Assembly: GCF_009870125.1 (NCBI RefSeq)
Contig: NC_046680.1
Span: forward strand, 7,874,001-7,938,000
Direction: 5' to 3'
DNA: 64,000 bases
Source of the DNA: Drosophila pseudoobscura
Lineage: Eukaryota; Arthropoda; Insecta; Diptera; Drosophilidae
Numbering within the stretch: position 1 is the first letter of the stretch; each line of letters starts with the position of its first letter. Of this stretch, positions 26,300 to 38,992 are shown in pieces. A model generated the notes under the pieces. The model did not search any database, was not told where the DNA came from, and worked only from the letters and a program-made list of their open reading frames with translations. The position numbers and the translations under genes are program-made.

Positions 26300-26760
26300 A
26301 AGCCCCCTGTATTTAAATAGTTCAACTACTTGAGGTAAATGGCGGAAAATATTACTGATTGTAAATTCTTCTTGAGGATTCATGCCATTTCTACTATAAA
26401 CTTAAAAAAAACCACGATATTTTTCAGCTGAACTGCGCTAAAATGATTAAATTTTCATTATTTTCAGTGGAAAATTGAAATACCCCCTTGGCTTGTAATA
26501 GGTTAATCGTTCTCCGTCAGGATTGGAAACCATATTCCTCATATTCTTTGTTCTGTTGAATAAAACTACCTATATGGAACATTTAGCCATGCCCACTCAA
26601 TTTTATACGATTGATTAATAAATTTTCTACAAGATTGGATACTTTTTAATCCTTGCTTTTATTGTATTTATTGTAAAAAAAGGTTTTAACGAAAAAGTTC
26701 AACAAAGAAAGAGTCGCAATGTTGCTGGTATTTGAAGACATGATGCGTGTATAGGCATTT
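26300..26760 (+). repeat. Dispersed repeat, inverted copy relative to the CycB side
   Basis: Contains atttagccatgcccactcaa, cccccttggctt and ttgaggtaaatggcg, which are reverse complements of the hallmarks of the U1-U3 copies. The copy is diverged and extended by a tail (gcaatgttgctggtatttga). Confidence 0.7.
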
Positions 26761-27090
26761 GTGCACCCTATTTTGTTAATTTTATATGTAGATCAAACGC
26801 AATTTATTAAGACCTTTTATCAAATTGATATGTTTTTGACTTATTCATGTGTATTATTAGTATCTTGTATCGATCCTCATACCTACTAAGCCTTGGAAGA
26901 CAAACGTATTTACAATTCTATAACATCCACTTCCCCCAGGGTATGTGTGCATGGAATTAGCAACATGTTTGTGTATGGAATGAGACTCATTGTTGCAATA
27001 GCGAAACTGCGGCGAATCGGGTATTGTCTATATTTCAAGCTATAGATGCCCACATAGCTTTATCCCATAGATAAATGCATTTTCTACAAG
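26761..27090. other. AT-rich spacer between repeat copies
   Basis: No gene seen. It holds fragments of the tandem unit that follows (ggaatgagactcattgttgc, aaactgcggcgaatcg). Confidence 0.5.
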
Positions 27091-28300
27091 ATTGCTTCTT
27101 TTAATTACCTTAATGTATTTTATTTTGACCAAAAAACGGTTTTCAAGTAAATGTTGCCGCAACAGTGTGTATGGAATGTGCAACATTGTGTATGGAACGA
27201 GACTCATTGTTGCTAAAGCGAATTTGCGGCGAACTGCGGCGAACTGCGGCGAATTCAAATTCAATTCAAAAAACGACCAAATCTTTGTTCCGTTGAATAA
27301 TACTATCTATATAGAACATTTAGCCATGCCCACTTAATTTTATACGATTGGTGAATCAATTCTATACATGATTGGCCTATTCGAAATACTTGCATTTGTT
27401 GGATTTCTATAAAACATTGAAAATTATATTAATAATTGACAAAAATACCATTTAGCACTAAAAAACACCACATGGGAGCGCGGCGAAAACCAGTTTCTAC
27501 AGTATATACGGTCTCACTTGAAAAATATACCGAGTGGTGCGCGCCAAATCGAACTTTTTTGAATGTGAGGGACAATTACTTAAATGTTGTCAACCGAGCC
27601 TTTATCTATGCCCACATAATTTTATACGATTAATGAATCAATTTTCTACTTAACTGGCTAGTTTTTAGTCCTTGCTTTTATTGTATTTTGACTAAACAAG
27701 GTTTAAGCAAAATAGTTCAACAAAAAAACAGTTGCAATGTTGCTGGTAAATTAGCAACATTTGTGTATAGAATGAGACTCACTGTTGCAAAAGCGAAACT
27801 GCGGCGAATCGCTATATAGATTTGCCCACTTAGCTTTATCGCATAGATAAATATATTTTTTACAAGATTGCTTCTTTAAATTGCTTGTAAGTATTTTATT
27901 TTGACCAAAAAACGGTTTTCAAATAAATGTTGCCGCAACATTGTGTATGGAATGGGACTCATTGTTGCTAAAACGAACTGCGGCGAATTCAAATTCGATT
28001 CAAAAAACGACCAATTCCTCATATTCTTTGTTCCGTTGAATAATACTATCTATATGGAACATTTAGCCATGCCCACTCATTTTTATACGATTGATGAATC
28101 AATTCTATACATGATTGGTCTATTCGAAATACTTGCTTTTATTGAATTTCTATATAACATTGAAAATTAAATTAATAATTGACAAAAATACCAGTTAGCA
28201 CTAAAAAACACCACATGGGAGCGCGGCGAAAACCAGTTTCTACAGTATGACCCTCAGAACAGTACCGATATATACAAAATATACCGAGTGTTGCGCGCCA
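27091..28300 (+). repeat. Two tandem units of about 797 bp of the dispersed repeat
   Basis: The segment beginning acaagattgcttcttt at about 27,088 recurs at about 27,863, and both copies continue through ttttgaccaaaaaacggttt, atttagccatgcccact and aacaccacatgggagcgcgg. The first copy also has gaactgcggc three times in tandem at about 27,229-27,252. Confidence 0.65.
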
Positions 28301-28985
28301 AATCTAACTTTTTTGAATGTGAGCGACAAGGATTTAAATGTTGTCAACCGGGCCATTACCGATTCAACAAATACGATTCCCTCAATTTTGTTCTTCCGTC
28401 GAATATTCCCAGCTATATAGAATATTTATCTATGCCCAAATAATTTTATCCGATTAGTGAATCAATTTTCTAATTTTCTTTTAGCGAAGAAGGTCAACAA
28501 ATGAAACGTAATAAAACGTAAGATGAATTTATTCCGATGAATAATGCTGCCTAACTAAAACCTTTAGCTCTGCCCATATAATTTTATACCATTGATAAAT
28601 AAATTTTCTACAAGATTGGATACTTTTTAATCCTTGCTTTTATTGTACTTATTGTAAAAAAAGTTTTTAACGAAAAAGTTCAACAAAGAAAGAGTCGCTA
28701 AATGGCGTGTAAGCCGTAGTATAGGCCTTTGTATACCCTATTTTGTTAATTTTATATGAAAGTATAAATATTGATATGAAGATAAAACGTAACTAATAAA
28801 GACATATATATGATGAGTGTTTTGTATATATATCTTGATCCTGATACCTATTCTTGGTCCCTACAAGAAGACAATAAGCTTTAAAATATCGTTGAAATAT
28901 TGAAAATAATATTAAATAATATTGAATAATATTAAAATATATTGAAAAACGAGGGGGAATGTTGTGAGTTGCTGCGGACACCGCA
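28301..28985 (+). repeat. Further decayed repeat copies
   Basis: Family fragments (gcccaaataattttatccga, tttctacaagattggatact, gttcaacaaagaaagagtcg) separated by AT-rich DNA. Confidence 0.55.
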
Positions 28986-28994
28986 ACTCTACGG

Positions 28995-30071
28995 TTATAC
29001 CCGATACTAAGTCAGTATGGGTCTCCTCCGGCAGACGCCGCTAATATTTAACGACACGACAAAGAGTGCGTGCGAGAGAGACAGAAAATCAGTCTGAGCG
29101 TGACGTTGGGTGCTGCGTAGCCACTGCAAATTGATTTGTTCCTTTTGGCTATAAAAATGATCTGATCTGATCCAGATTCAGCAATCTAATAGATATGGTC
29201 ATTATCTATGATTCTGCGTTTTTAGTTTTCTCAAATCTGCAATATTGTGGATGCAACAGATTTTCGTCCTTTGTGGGGGCGGATGGGGGTGGGGCGAAAT
29301 TCTGAGATATACGTTTTATAGTGACATCTTAAAGGAGTGTGTGTACCAAATTTGGTTACTCTAGCCTTAATAGTCTCTGAGATTTGTGGTTGCCTCAGAT
29401 TTTCGTCCTTTGCGGGGGCGGAAGGGGGTGTGGTGAAATTTGGACATGAAACGGTCAAGGTCCGATATCACAGGAGTGTGGATACCAAATTTGGTTGCTC
29501 TAGCTCTTATGGGTTCTCAGATCCTTGAACTCATATTTTGCAATTGGCAAAACCGACAATGAAACCTGTGTGTTAGAGTGAGACAGAGCGAGAAAGAGTG
29601 AAATTGTTTTCGTGATTCTAGCTATAATAATTATACGATCTGGTTCAGATTTGGCGCTCTGTAAGATATAGTCATCTTCTACGATTCTGCGTTTTTAGTT
29701 TTCTCGTATCTTTAAAATTGTGGATGCCACAGATTTTCGCCCTTTGTGGGGGCGGAAGTGGGCGGGGCAAAGTTTTGAAATATTTTTGGAGCAGTGACAT
29801 ATCACAGAAGTCTGGATCCAAAACATCGTTGCTCTAGCTCTTATAGTCTTTGAGCATTAGGCGCTGAAGGGGACGGACAGACGGACAGACGGACGGACGG
29901 ACAGACGGACAGACGGACAGACAGACATGGCTCAATCGACTCGGCTATTGATGCTGATCAAGAATATATATACTTTATGGGGTCGGAAACGATTCCTTCT
30001 GGACGTTACACACATCCACTTTTACCACAAATCTAATATACCCCAATACTCATTTTGAGTATCGGGTATAA
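28995..30071. mobile_element. DINE-1/mini-me-like non-autonomous element
   Basis: A 14-bp inverted repeat ttatacccgatact at 28,995-29,008 is matched at 30,058-30,071. Inside are three related modules of about 120 bp, each with cagattttcg and a g-rich gggggcgga segment, starting at about 29,258, 29,397 and 29,730. A (GACR)n array lies at 29,872-29,926. It is followed by the conserved core ggctcaatcgactcggctat, an ata-rich stretch and ggggtcggaaacg. The (GACR)n-core-(TA) layout is the signature of Dipteran mini-me/DINE-1 elements, which are non-autonomous Helitron relatives. There is no coding capacity. Confidence 0.75.
29872..29926. repeat. (GACR)n tetranucleotide array
   Basis: About thirteen gacg or gaca units inside the DINE-1-like element. 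Confidence 0.85.
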
Positions 30072-32220
30072 AAATTGTTTTTGCCTGGGATGACAAACAT
30101 ATTCAATATCCTATAACATCCATTTCCCTCAGGTCTCATACATTACATATTCCTCGTTTTTGATATTCCGCCGAATATTGCTAGATAGATAGAACATTTA
30201 GCCACGCGCGCATTCTTTTATACGATTAAGGAATCAATTTTCTACTTAACTGGCTTATTCTAAATACTTTCTTTTATTGGATTTCTATATAAAGTTGAAA
30301 ATAAAATTTAATAGATTGATAAAATTGACAAAATATACCATTATATACCCTCTTTCATTTAATTAATAAAAAAATTGTTTTTCAAGCTGATTTGAAACGT
30401 ACTTTTACCCCATTCATGCATTGATATAATTGATTTGATTATTTTTTACAAACTTGTATACGAAAGAGCATCATAAAATATATAAATGCCAATTAATTGA
30501 CCAATAAATCTTTACTGAAAACAACAAAATGTTTTTGTTTAAGAATACCCCTACTGCTGCAATTCTTCTATCGATGACGATAGATAGACGATAGAACAAA
30601 CTAACTGACTATCGATATCAAATTTAAATTTTAACGCTCGTGAATGATAAGAGCTTGCATTTTCATCGTATGCTTGTTAATTTAGCCATCGATTTGATTG
30701 AAGGCTTGTTAGTGGTTCTGACAGTGTGTGATTTATCGTTGCCACAGGCTGTTGCATCAGCCATTGATTGCATCAATTAAAATCTGATCACTTCAATTGG
30801 CGTCTTGTCCGATTGTTTGTTGCTCTGTTCTGTACCTTTGTATTTGCATTCGCTGATTTAAGATTTCCTGTACAACATCAAATCTGCTTGGCGGAAATGC
30901 AGCATAATTCTTGCCTTGCTATCTTGCTATCCGACCTGTTGCTGTGATGATCAGTGTCAAGTTTTCGTCTGCTCCATCATTTTCAAGCACTTGACCACAA
31001 AAACAATTGCCGCCTGTTTTTTTTTTTTGCCAGTTCTTTTGTTTTTTTAGCCCTTTGCTTTTTCTTAACGGTCTTCTACTATTCTTCCGGCGCTTTGGCT
31101 CATTAGCATACTTCTGCATGTGTTTGTGAGTGTGGGTATGGAGCGAGAACGGGGAAAAAACCAACACCAAAAAGATTCATGATCGTGCCTGTCTCATCAT
31201 GTTTTCCGCGCTCTGTGAACATTTCATTCGCAAAAGTGGAGCCGTCGCGGAAGGTCGGTTGGGGCTCGCTCTCGTACAACTCGCTCGCATAGTATTTCTT
31301 TCATTCCCGATCGCTGAGAACACTACGGTAAATCCTTCATATTGCGGATCTCTGATGGCGGATCCATTGAGTGCGCATTGACCTCCGCCAAATTGTTTAT
31401 AAACGTTTCAGTTGTGAGTGTGATTTGCATATGGAAAATATACAAACATACATATGAAAAATAACCAATAAAATAAAACACAATTTGGACGAAAGAGCGT
31501 TATGCTTCAGAGACTATGATCTGTGTGTGTGCGCTTAATTGTGCTCTGGCTCTGGCGTTTAAATCAAAATAAATGCGTCTAAATGTGAAAACAAAAGACA
31601 GGCATTATATTTAAAACAGAACGTGGCTCTTGTTCCCTGATATCGATAATAATATTGATACTGGAGGACCTTGTACCATCAACAAGTTCGTGTGTTGAGT
31701 ACATTTTATGAGGTTTATGCCTTATCTGGAGTGGTAATCACTTCACAAAGAACTCAGGAAACAAACTAAATAAATAAATAATCAAAGTAAAATGTGCATG
31801 AAATCAAGTGTGCCCCAAATACAAATCACCCGCTGAACGAGCGGAGCGGCGAGAGGGTAATGCAATGCCTTGCCAATTAATTAGTGCATAAAAAGTTAAA
31901 TTAACTGCCGTAAAAGTTGGAGCAGACACAGAGGAGAAGCTAAGCTAAGCGCCTTCACTTTTCACTCGTTCAAGAAACCATTTGTAATTTTCCCCCGTTG
32001 AAATTATTCGCAGACCAAAAAGAAAATGTAACTCTAAGCGAATCACCAGCAAAAAATTATGAAATTAGGCTGCAAAGCCAAGGAATAATATTTGTATTTG
32101 CAATTTGTGCAACATTCGCCACTTGCCACCGCCTGTTGCACCAACAATAGAGTGATTAGTGCTACCCAAAGTACAAAAGATTATTACAACGAAAATTACA
32201 TCGTTAAGACTGTCTCAGCA
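30072..32220 (+). other. Upstream region and probable 5' leader of stall
   Basis: It begins with more decayed repeat (tttagccacgcgcgcattct), then a CGATA cluster at 30,568-30,618. From about 30,650 it becomes normal single-copy DNA leading to the stall start codon. No independent gene is supported. Confidence 0.5.
30568..30618. promoter_or_regulatory. CGATA cluster upstream of stall
   Basis: Four CGAT words (tatcgatgac, gacgatagat, gacgatagaa, ctatcgatat) in 50 bp, the third such cluster in the window. Confidence 0.4.
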
Positions 32221-35200
32221 ATGGTATCTATTCGCCGATGGATCTGTCATAGTTGGATCTTAATAGGTCTGACCACCTTGTGGCTGCTAATCGCTCCTGT
32301 TAGCCCCCACAACTATGATGACGACTCCCAACCATCCACCCAGTCCCACTCCCCCTCCTCCGTCCACATTGAGCTACGCCGCAAGAGGAGCTTGCAGTGG
32401 AATGGCATTGAGGTGAGTCGTCGTGATTGATATCAATATTTTCATTGTCTTACTGTCGTACGATATGCCATACATCATACGATTAACCCATATAACTCGA
32501 ACAGGTGATCATCATATATGTAAAAAAGAACAAAAAACTGCCACATTGACAGAACATTGAAGGCAACAAAATTACACATGAACAAAATAAAAAAATTGAG
32601 GGCTGCCTCCAAGCTTCAGATACTCTTTCAAATCGATTACCACGGTGGTAACTACATATGTATGATATATATATAACATACATTTATGTCGCATTTTATT
32701 AGATTTCATTGAAATCTACCAATAAGTTTGGTTGAATTATTTTAATACAAAGATAGACAGACAATTCCAATCATAGGTAAATCATATTTATATACGATCT
32801 TTGCAACTGAATGTAGCAAAAAAAATCCTTACAGCTAATAGAACAGAAATTCCAAAAGACATATTGGCCAAAAGAAGTATACCCTCCCTCCGAAAGAGTG
32901 TCAATTATTTTCTGACTCAACAATAGTTTGGCAAAGCTAAGCATAAAATGTTGGAAAAACATCAAGGGGTGGTGGGAACGAGGGGTAGCTTTATAGCACA
33001 GTAACAAGATCCGAGGCGTTTAATGACCTCTGCCCAATTGGGTGTTGGCAAATGTTTTGGTAATTGGAGCCACCGGCAACCTAAAGAACATACATCAAAT
33101 TGGCGACAACTTGTCCAATTACACATGTCTCAAAAAAAAAGATATCCCCACGTCTTCTCTATAATTTGAGTTGAGGCGTTGGAGCATCTCCACGTCTGCT
33201 GGAGAGGTCTGCGACAGCCAAAAGGAATGCAGCACATCACATGATTACCCGGAATCGCATGGATAATCGACGCAGCAGCTGGCTGGACAGCAGTTGCAGC
33301 TGTCTGGGGCACGAGGAATTCTCAGATATTGCCAAAATGAAATAAAGAACAAGAAACTAGACAGAAGATCGTCAGTCCATCCAAGTTGTTGACCCTTCCT
33401 TATAAGTAACTACTATAGATACATACATACACACATAGAATATGGTCGCACTTGAGAACCTTTCGCTTGGTTACGCTCATGGTTATGTGATTGTACTCTC
33501 TACAGATCTTCCTCTGTTGGTTGTCCATACTCCTCTGTCGCCAAATTGCTTTGAAGACAATTTTCTATGATATAATTTTCATTTGTTTGTTTTCTAGTTT
33601 TCGCTATTTTTCCACTATTTTGTCTGGCTTTCCGCTTTTCCATCTGCCTTTTATTTTTGCCCATTCTGGCTATGGGTCACGCAAAATTTCATCACATAAT
33701 CAGTTTGTTTGAGAGCGATTACTCCATGAGCTCCATGAGCGATGCATTTTCCACAGTTTCCCTGTCTGCTGCGGCTGTCATTTGGTATTGTTGCTGTTTG
33801 TTTGGCTTTTGGGCTTTTCCGGCAATCTGAATCGGCTCTTTCATGTTGATTTGGACCTATTATGCCGTTGCCCTTGCAGCCAATTAGTGTCCATTTCATT
33901 GAACATTGTTTGTCTTTGATAAAGTTCAGGCAACAAAATTGGCCAGGGAGTGAGGTAAGAGATGGGTTCGAGGCAGGAACAAAAAAGGGTACAGGTCTAT
34001 ATGGGGAAAACGACCAAGACTAGGGGAAATTTAAGAAGGTTCAACTCTTTTAAAGGGTCTTCAGAACCTTTGTGTCAATATATCGATCGCATTTTGAAAT
34101 GTAACCAAAAACAGATCCAAAATAATGCTCTATATATCAGGGAGATCCGTAGTAATCTGTTGCCTCGAAACTTTTCCTCAAATATTATAAGCTTTAACTA
34201 CCAGCCACGCCTCTTTCACACAGCATTACAGTGCTGATTATAAACATTTGCCAGCAGAAACACCAGCGACTACAACAATTTGTAACACCTTCTCCTCGCC
34301 GCCGTAGGCGGAGTTTCAATCCAAAATACCGAAACGCTCTTCACGCTCCGCCAGGCACCAACGCGCTTTTCCACAATAAAACCGAATACTCGTAAAGCCA
34401 AATGAAAACTGTTACAACAAATTAAATTAAATAATCGCACAAACAATATGTGGAGAAGATATATCCGACATTTGGATGGATACTCGGACTATACAGTTCG
34501 GTGTACCATGTACGATATACAAATTTTTGTGTTGCACCAACAGTTTACGGACTGTCGGTGGTCACCGCCACCTGATGGTGACCCCAACGAACAGCTGTTG
34601 GAAATGTCTAATTGGGGCTCTTCTTTTGGTACAAATTTTCCATTGTCTGAGTGAAAGTATTTTGGTTTTATTTTTCTTTTTTGGGGTAATCTTGAGTAGT
34701 CCCTTACCCTTTGCTCTGTTTTTCGGTTTGTTTTTCCGGTTTGTTGCCTTTGTTACACTTTCCGCTTTGCATATTAAACATTTTTCATTGCTCTTTCGGT
34801 TTGCCATAATATTCGTTCTCCTTTCTTTTTCCTCCACTCTTCCCTTCCGTAGCTGGATGAGAACACACTGCTGGGGCACTTGATGGATCATGAGCGGGCC
34901 CTGATCTTTGGCACACAATCCGCTGAAGAAGGTAAGTGCTATCCGTAACAATAGATATTTCCATAGTTCCTTAGGCCAAGTAGATTGTAAAGATTCTTAA
35001 CTATGACCCACTTGGGTGCTGGCAGTGCGTGAGGTCTAAACCAGAACCCACTGACAGCTCTGAGGGAGCGTAACCCATAACCCACTGACAGCTTTGGGGG
35101 AGCGTAACCCATAAACCCACTGACAGTTTTGAGGCACTGCAACATATCATTAAATCGGCTAGCCCAAACAAACAGTGCAATCGATGAATGCTAAACTTGA

Positions 35201-38200
35201 ACTACAGTCTCCAGTGCAGGCAGCAGGTGGCAGACTGCAATTGGGAGTGGGGGAATGGGTCATGAGGAATGGGGCCTTGGGTGGTCGCGGAAATCTGCGC
35301 AGTTGTTTGTATTGATTCATGTGTGGGGCATTCTTTATTGCAGCGCCCGATTTCAAGCTGGTGCACCTGGAGCAGGAGGATAAAGAGCTGGAGGAGAACA
35401 CGGTGAAACGACGCCATAGACGCAGCATGCCAGTGCCACAAGGTGAGAAATGATTAAACTGAAATCCGAAAACCAAATAAAATGCATCCCACATCACACA
35501 TGGACACAGACACAGACACAGCTGCTGAGCAGAGCTCGTGCTGCTCCAGTTGCGGTCATTATGCGAAAAGTTTAATTAATTCAAATGCATTCGACAGACG
35601 CCGATAGCTCCGATGGCAATGGGGAAGGGGATGGAGTGGAGGCCAGACTGCAGCTGCAGCAGGCGCCGCAGCTGATCGACGATGCCTTCATCTTCATCCG
35701 TCGCACCGCCAACGGGACGCAATTCGTGGAGCATTCGCCGCAGTTGCTGAAGCGTCTGGAGAGCTGCTTCTACCGGAGTCCGGCGGCGGCCCTCGACCTC
35801 TGCGAGACGGGTAATGCGGTGAGTGTGACAGGCTGATCCAAATCCCAGACAGACATCAACTCTCTTTTTTTCCTCCCTCTGGCAGCGTGGCGTGTTCCAG
35901 CAAAATGCCAGCGACTTTGTGATCCATCCTCTACCCGCTCGCTTCGGATCGGGTAACCATGTACTCTACCAGCCCCGCTTGGATAGGAACAATTTCAGTC
36001 GGTTGGGGGCAGTGGATCCGTTAGACAGCCAGCTGCAGTTCGAGCCAGATGCAGAGGAATTCAACGAACCGAAGCCGAGACTCCGAGCCCAGTCACAGTC
36101 CCCGCTACGACTGCGCTTCCAGCCGCGACATCATCATCATCATCATGAGAAGAGCCAGCTCGAGAACCAGAAAAGGAATCTGAAACCGAATCTAAAAAAT
36201 CATCAGAAGCATCGACGACGTCGTCGTTTCATTGGCCCTCCGCCACGCCGCTGGTCAGTGCCCGAGGAGCTGTTCATCGAGACGGCCATCTTCGTGGACA
36301 GAGATCTGTTCGCCCACATGCAGCGGAACTTCCCCGCCAACACAGAGAGCAAGATAATCAGCTTCGTCCTGGCCATGATCAATGGGGTGCAGCTGCTCTA
36401 CCACCACCCCACGCTCGGTCGGCGCATTAACTTTGTGCTGAAGCGTCTGGAGATCTGGAAATCCTGGGATCCCTCCGGCCTGTCGCGCTCCAGCGATGTG
36501 GACGACTATCTGAACAGCTTTTGCATGTGGCAGGAGAAGCTGAATCCCTTCTCGGACTCGCATCCCCTGCACTACGATCATGCCCTCATCCTCACCGGCC
36601 TCGACCTGCGGACGATCACCAAAGATGGCAAGGCCAATAGCCAGGTCGTGGGTCTGGCACCCGTGGCCGGTATGTGCACGGCCGTCTCCTCCTGCACCAT
36701 CAACGAGGCCAAGCACTTTGAGAGCGTCTTTGTGGTAGCCCATGAAATCGGACACAAGTGAGTGGTCCTCTCAACAAACCCTCTTAAGAGTTATTCTAAC
36801 GAAATTGAACTCCTTTGCAGTCTGGGAATGCGGCATGACACCAAGGAGAATAGCTGCGATCCCACCATGCACATCATGTCGCCAAAGTTGGGCAGTGGAA
36901 AGGTCACCTGGTCCAAGTGCTCCCGCACTTATCTGGAGGATTTCTTATTGTAAGTCCTTGAAGAGCATAAATCTCCGAAAGAGTTTAAATATTAATCCAT
37001 TTAGAGAGCACCAGGCCGAGTGCCTCTTCGATCGGGGACAGTTTATGGATCACTTGGACCATTCTGCGGGTGGGATTCCCCCCGGCGAACGCTTCGATGC
37101 CAATCAGCAGTGCATGCTGCGATTTGGAAAGAACTTCATGCGCTCCAGCACCCAGAGTAAAGCGGAGATCTGCCGGGATCTGCACTGTCGGCAGGATGGG
37201 CTGCCCTGGACCTCACATCCGGCGCTGGAGGGAACCGAGTGCGGCGAGAAAATGGTAAGAATGGAAGAGATTGCAATGGACAACCATTCATCCCTGTGGT
37301 TTTTTTTAGTGGTGCCGCGGAGGGTCTTGTGTGGCTCGCTCGTCGCAGGAGACAGCCTTGGCGTCCTACAGGCAGTGGCCGCACAAACCGAGCTACGAGA
37401 AGGCCAGCTTCATGGAGTCCAACAGGATCGGTCCGCTGTTGAGCGAGCACCCCAAGCCGTTGGATGGCAACGAGCTGCCGGGAGTCACCAACTGGAGTGC
37501 GTGGGGCGAGGCGAGCAAATGCGACTCTGGATGCCTCTACGGACCCTCGAACCGGCTGCGCGAAGGCAGCACCGGACTGCGGACCTTCAACCGCAGCTGC
37601 CTCAACTACCGGCAGCGGTGCATGGGCCAGGACCGGCGTTTCGAGAGCTGCATTGCCAAGCAGTGCTACAGTGTGCCGGTCCAGACAATCGCCAACTTCG
37701 CCTCTCAGGTGTGCATGCAGGCCAAAAAGCTGGACGGAGAGCTCACGGGCGAGGGCCAGCAGGTGAGCTCCACCTTTGAGGACTCCTGCAAGGTGTTCTG
37801 CCGCACCAAAACCAATGCGACCAAGTCGCGTCGCTGGACCTTTCCGGACGGCACCACCTGCCAATCCAAGCAGCACAACGCGGGGGACATTGCCTACTGC
37901 ATTTCGGGGCGCTGCGAGCGCTTCTCGTGCGACAATTCCACGAACAACTTCTTCAGAATGGACCCGACCTTCTGCCAGTCGAGGGCAAGGGACTCTGCGG
38001 AAGAGGAGAGCAGGCTGCAGCAGACGACCCACAAGCGCTATGCGGAGAGGCAGGAGGGAGTCACGCCCAGAAATCGCTTTGAGAATGGTATTGGATATCT
38101 TTGTCTCCTTTCTAAAGTCGCGCTGATTTTCTTTTTCTCCGAGTAGAAGTGGCCGTGCGCAGCTTTTATGGGCAGGATAACCATATCAGACCCCAGCAGC

Positions 38201-38992
38201 AGCAGCCGCATAAGAGGAAGTCCTACGAATCGTACCACAAGTATCCACCCAGAGAGGAGCACCCACAGAGGGCGGCCCCCCCACCAGCCTCTGCCTCGCT
38301 GATCGCCATCGATCGCAGTTCCTCGGCGGAGACAGAGTGGGAGATCAAGTCGGGTTGCCACTCCAACTGTATGGCCGACTCAAAGGGCATCCAGGCGGTG
38401 AGGTCGAGGGTCACGCGGGAGGAGAGCTTCCAGCTCTGTACACATCGCGTCAAGCCCTGCGAGCGCCTCCAGACAGCAGCGGAGTATGCGGAGCAGACCT
38501 GCGCCAACTACCGGATGAAGGTGCGCGGCCTGTCCGGACACGGGGCCCAGATCTCGGCCAGCATGGACGAACCCGATCGCAGCTGTCGCGTCGGCTGCCA
38601 GGACGAGCTCATTAAGTACAGGTATTACCTGGTGAACGGCAAGAACGGACACTTTCCCCTGGGCACGCGCTGTTCGCAGGTGAGCAAGCGCTTTTGCGTT
38701 TACGGCAAGTGCCTGGAGTTTGGCGACGACAACCTGCCGCTGGAGAAGTCTCACATCAGCCTGGCCCTGCTCCGGACCCGTCGCGAGTCGAATGTTTCGC
38801 GCCGGAAGCGAAGTCTGCACCCGGGGTCTGCGTCTCCAAATTACTTTGAACGAGGACATCTTGGTGAGTGGTTGATGACTATGAATCCTCCCTCTCTATT
38901 AATCAGTGCCCTTTTCAGATGCCTCGACGGACCACATCGAATTCACCCATCCCATTCACGTCTCCGCAGACGAACTGAGTAGCAAAAGCTGA
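32221..38992 (+). CDS. stl: ADAMTS-type secreted metalloprotease (stall)
   Basis: Zinc metalloprotease of the extracellular matrix. Fly stall is needed for egg-chamber formation. Exons are 32,221-32,412, 34,853-34,931, 35,344-35,442, 35,598-35,818, 35,886-36,757, 36,821-36,949, 37,005-37,254, 37,310-38,087, 38,147-38,863 and 38,919-38,992, giving 1,136 residues with all phases closing. A signal peptide (LIGLTTLWLLIAPVS) lies near residue 15. The propeptide has basic sites KRRHRRS and HRRRRRF, the second just before the catalytic domain. Zinc motif HEIGHNLGMRHD is at 483-494, split by an intron, with Met-turn HIMSP at 505-509. Disintegrin-like and Cys-rich parts follow, then a TSP1 repeat at about 675 (NWSAWGEASKCDSGC). 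A second, degenerate TSP1/Cys-rich unit lies in exon 9. Late basic sites RRKRS are present. There is no transmembrane segment. Confidence 0.93.
32413..34852 (+). other. First coding intron of stall
   Basis: A 2,440-nt intron. No nested gene, tRNA or recognisable repeat seen apart from short AT microsatellites. Confidence 0.6.
35045..35137 (+). repeat. 35-bp tandem repeat in stall intron 2
   Basis: Two full units and a partial third of a 34-36-bp motif around aacccactgacagct plus gggagcgtaaccca. Confidence 0.75.

Noticed and set aside
29872-29926. Regularly spaced short repeats considered as a CRISPR-like array
   Set aside because: It is a GACR tetranucleotide microsatellite inside a DINE-1-like element in an animal genome.
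37136-38032. 298-codon minus-strand frame opposite stall
   Set aside because: Shadow of GC-rich stall exons 7-8 with no recognisable product.
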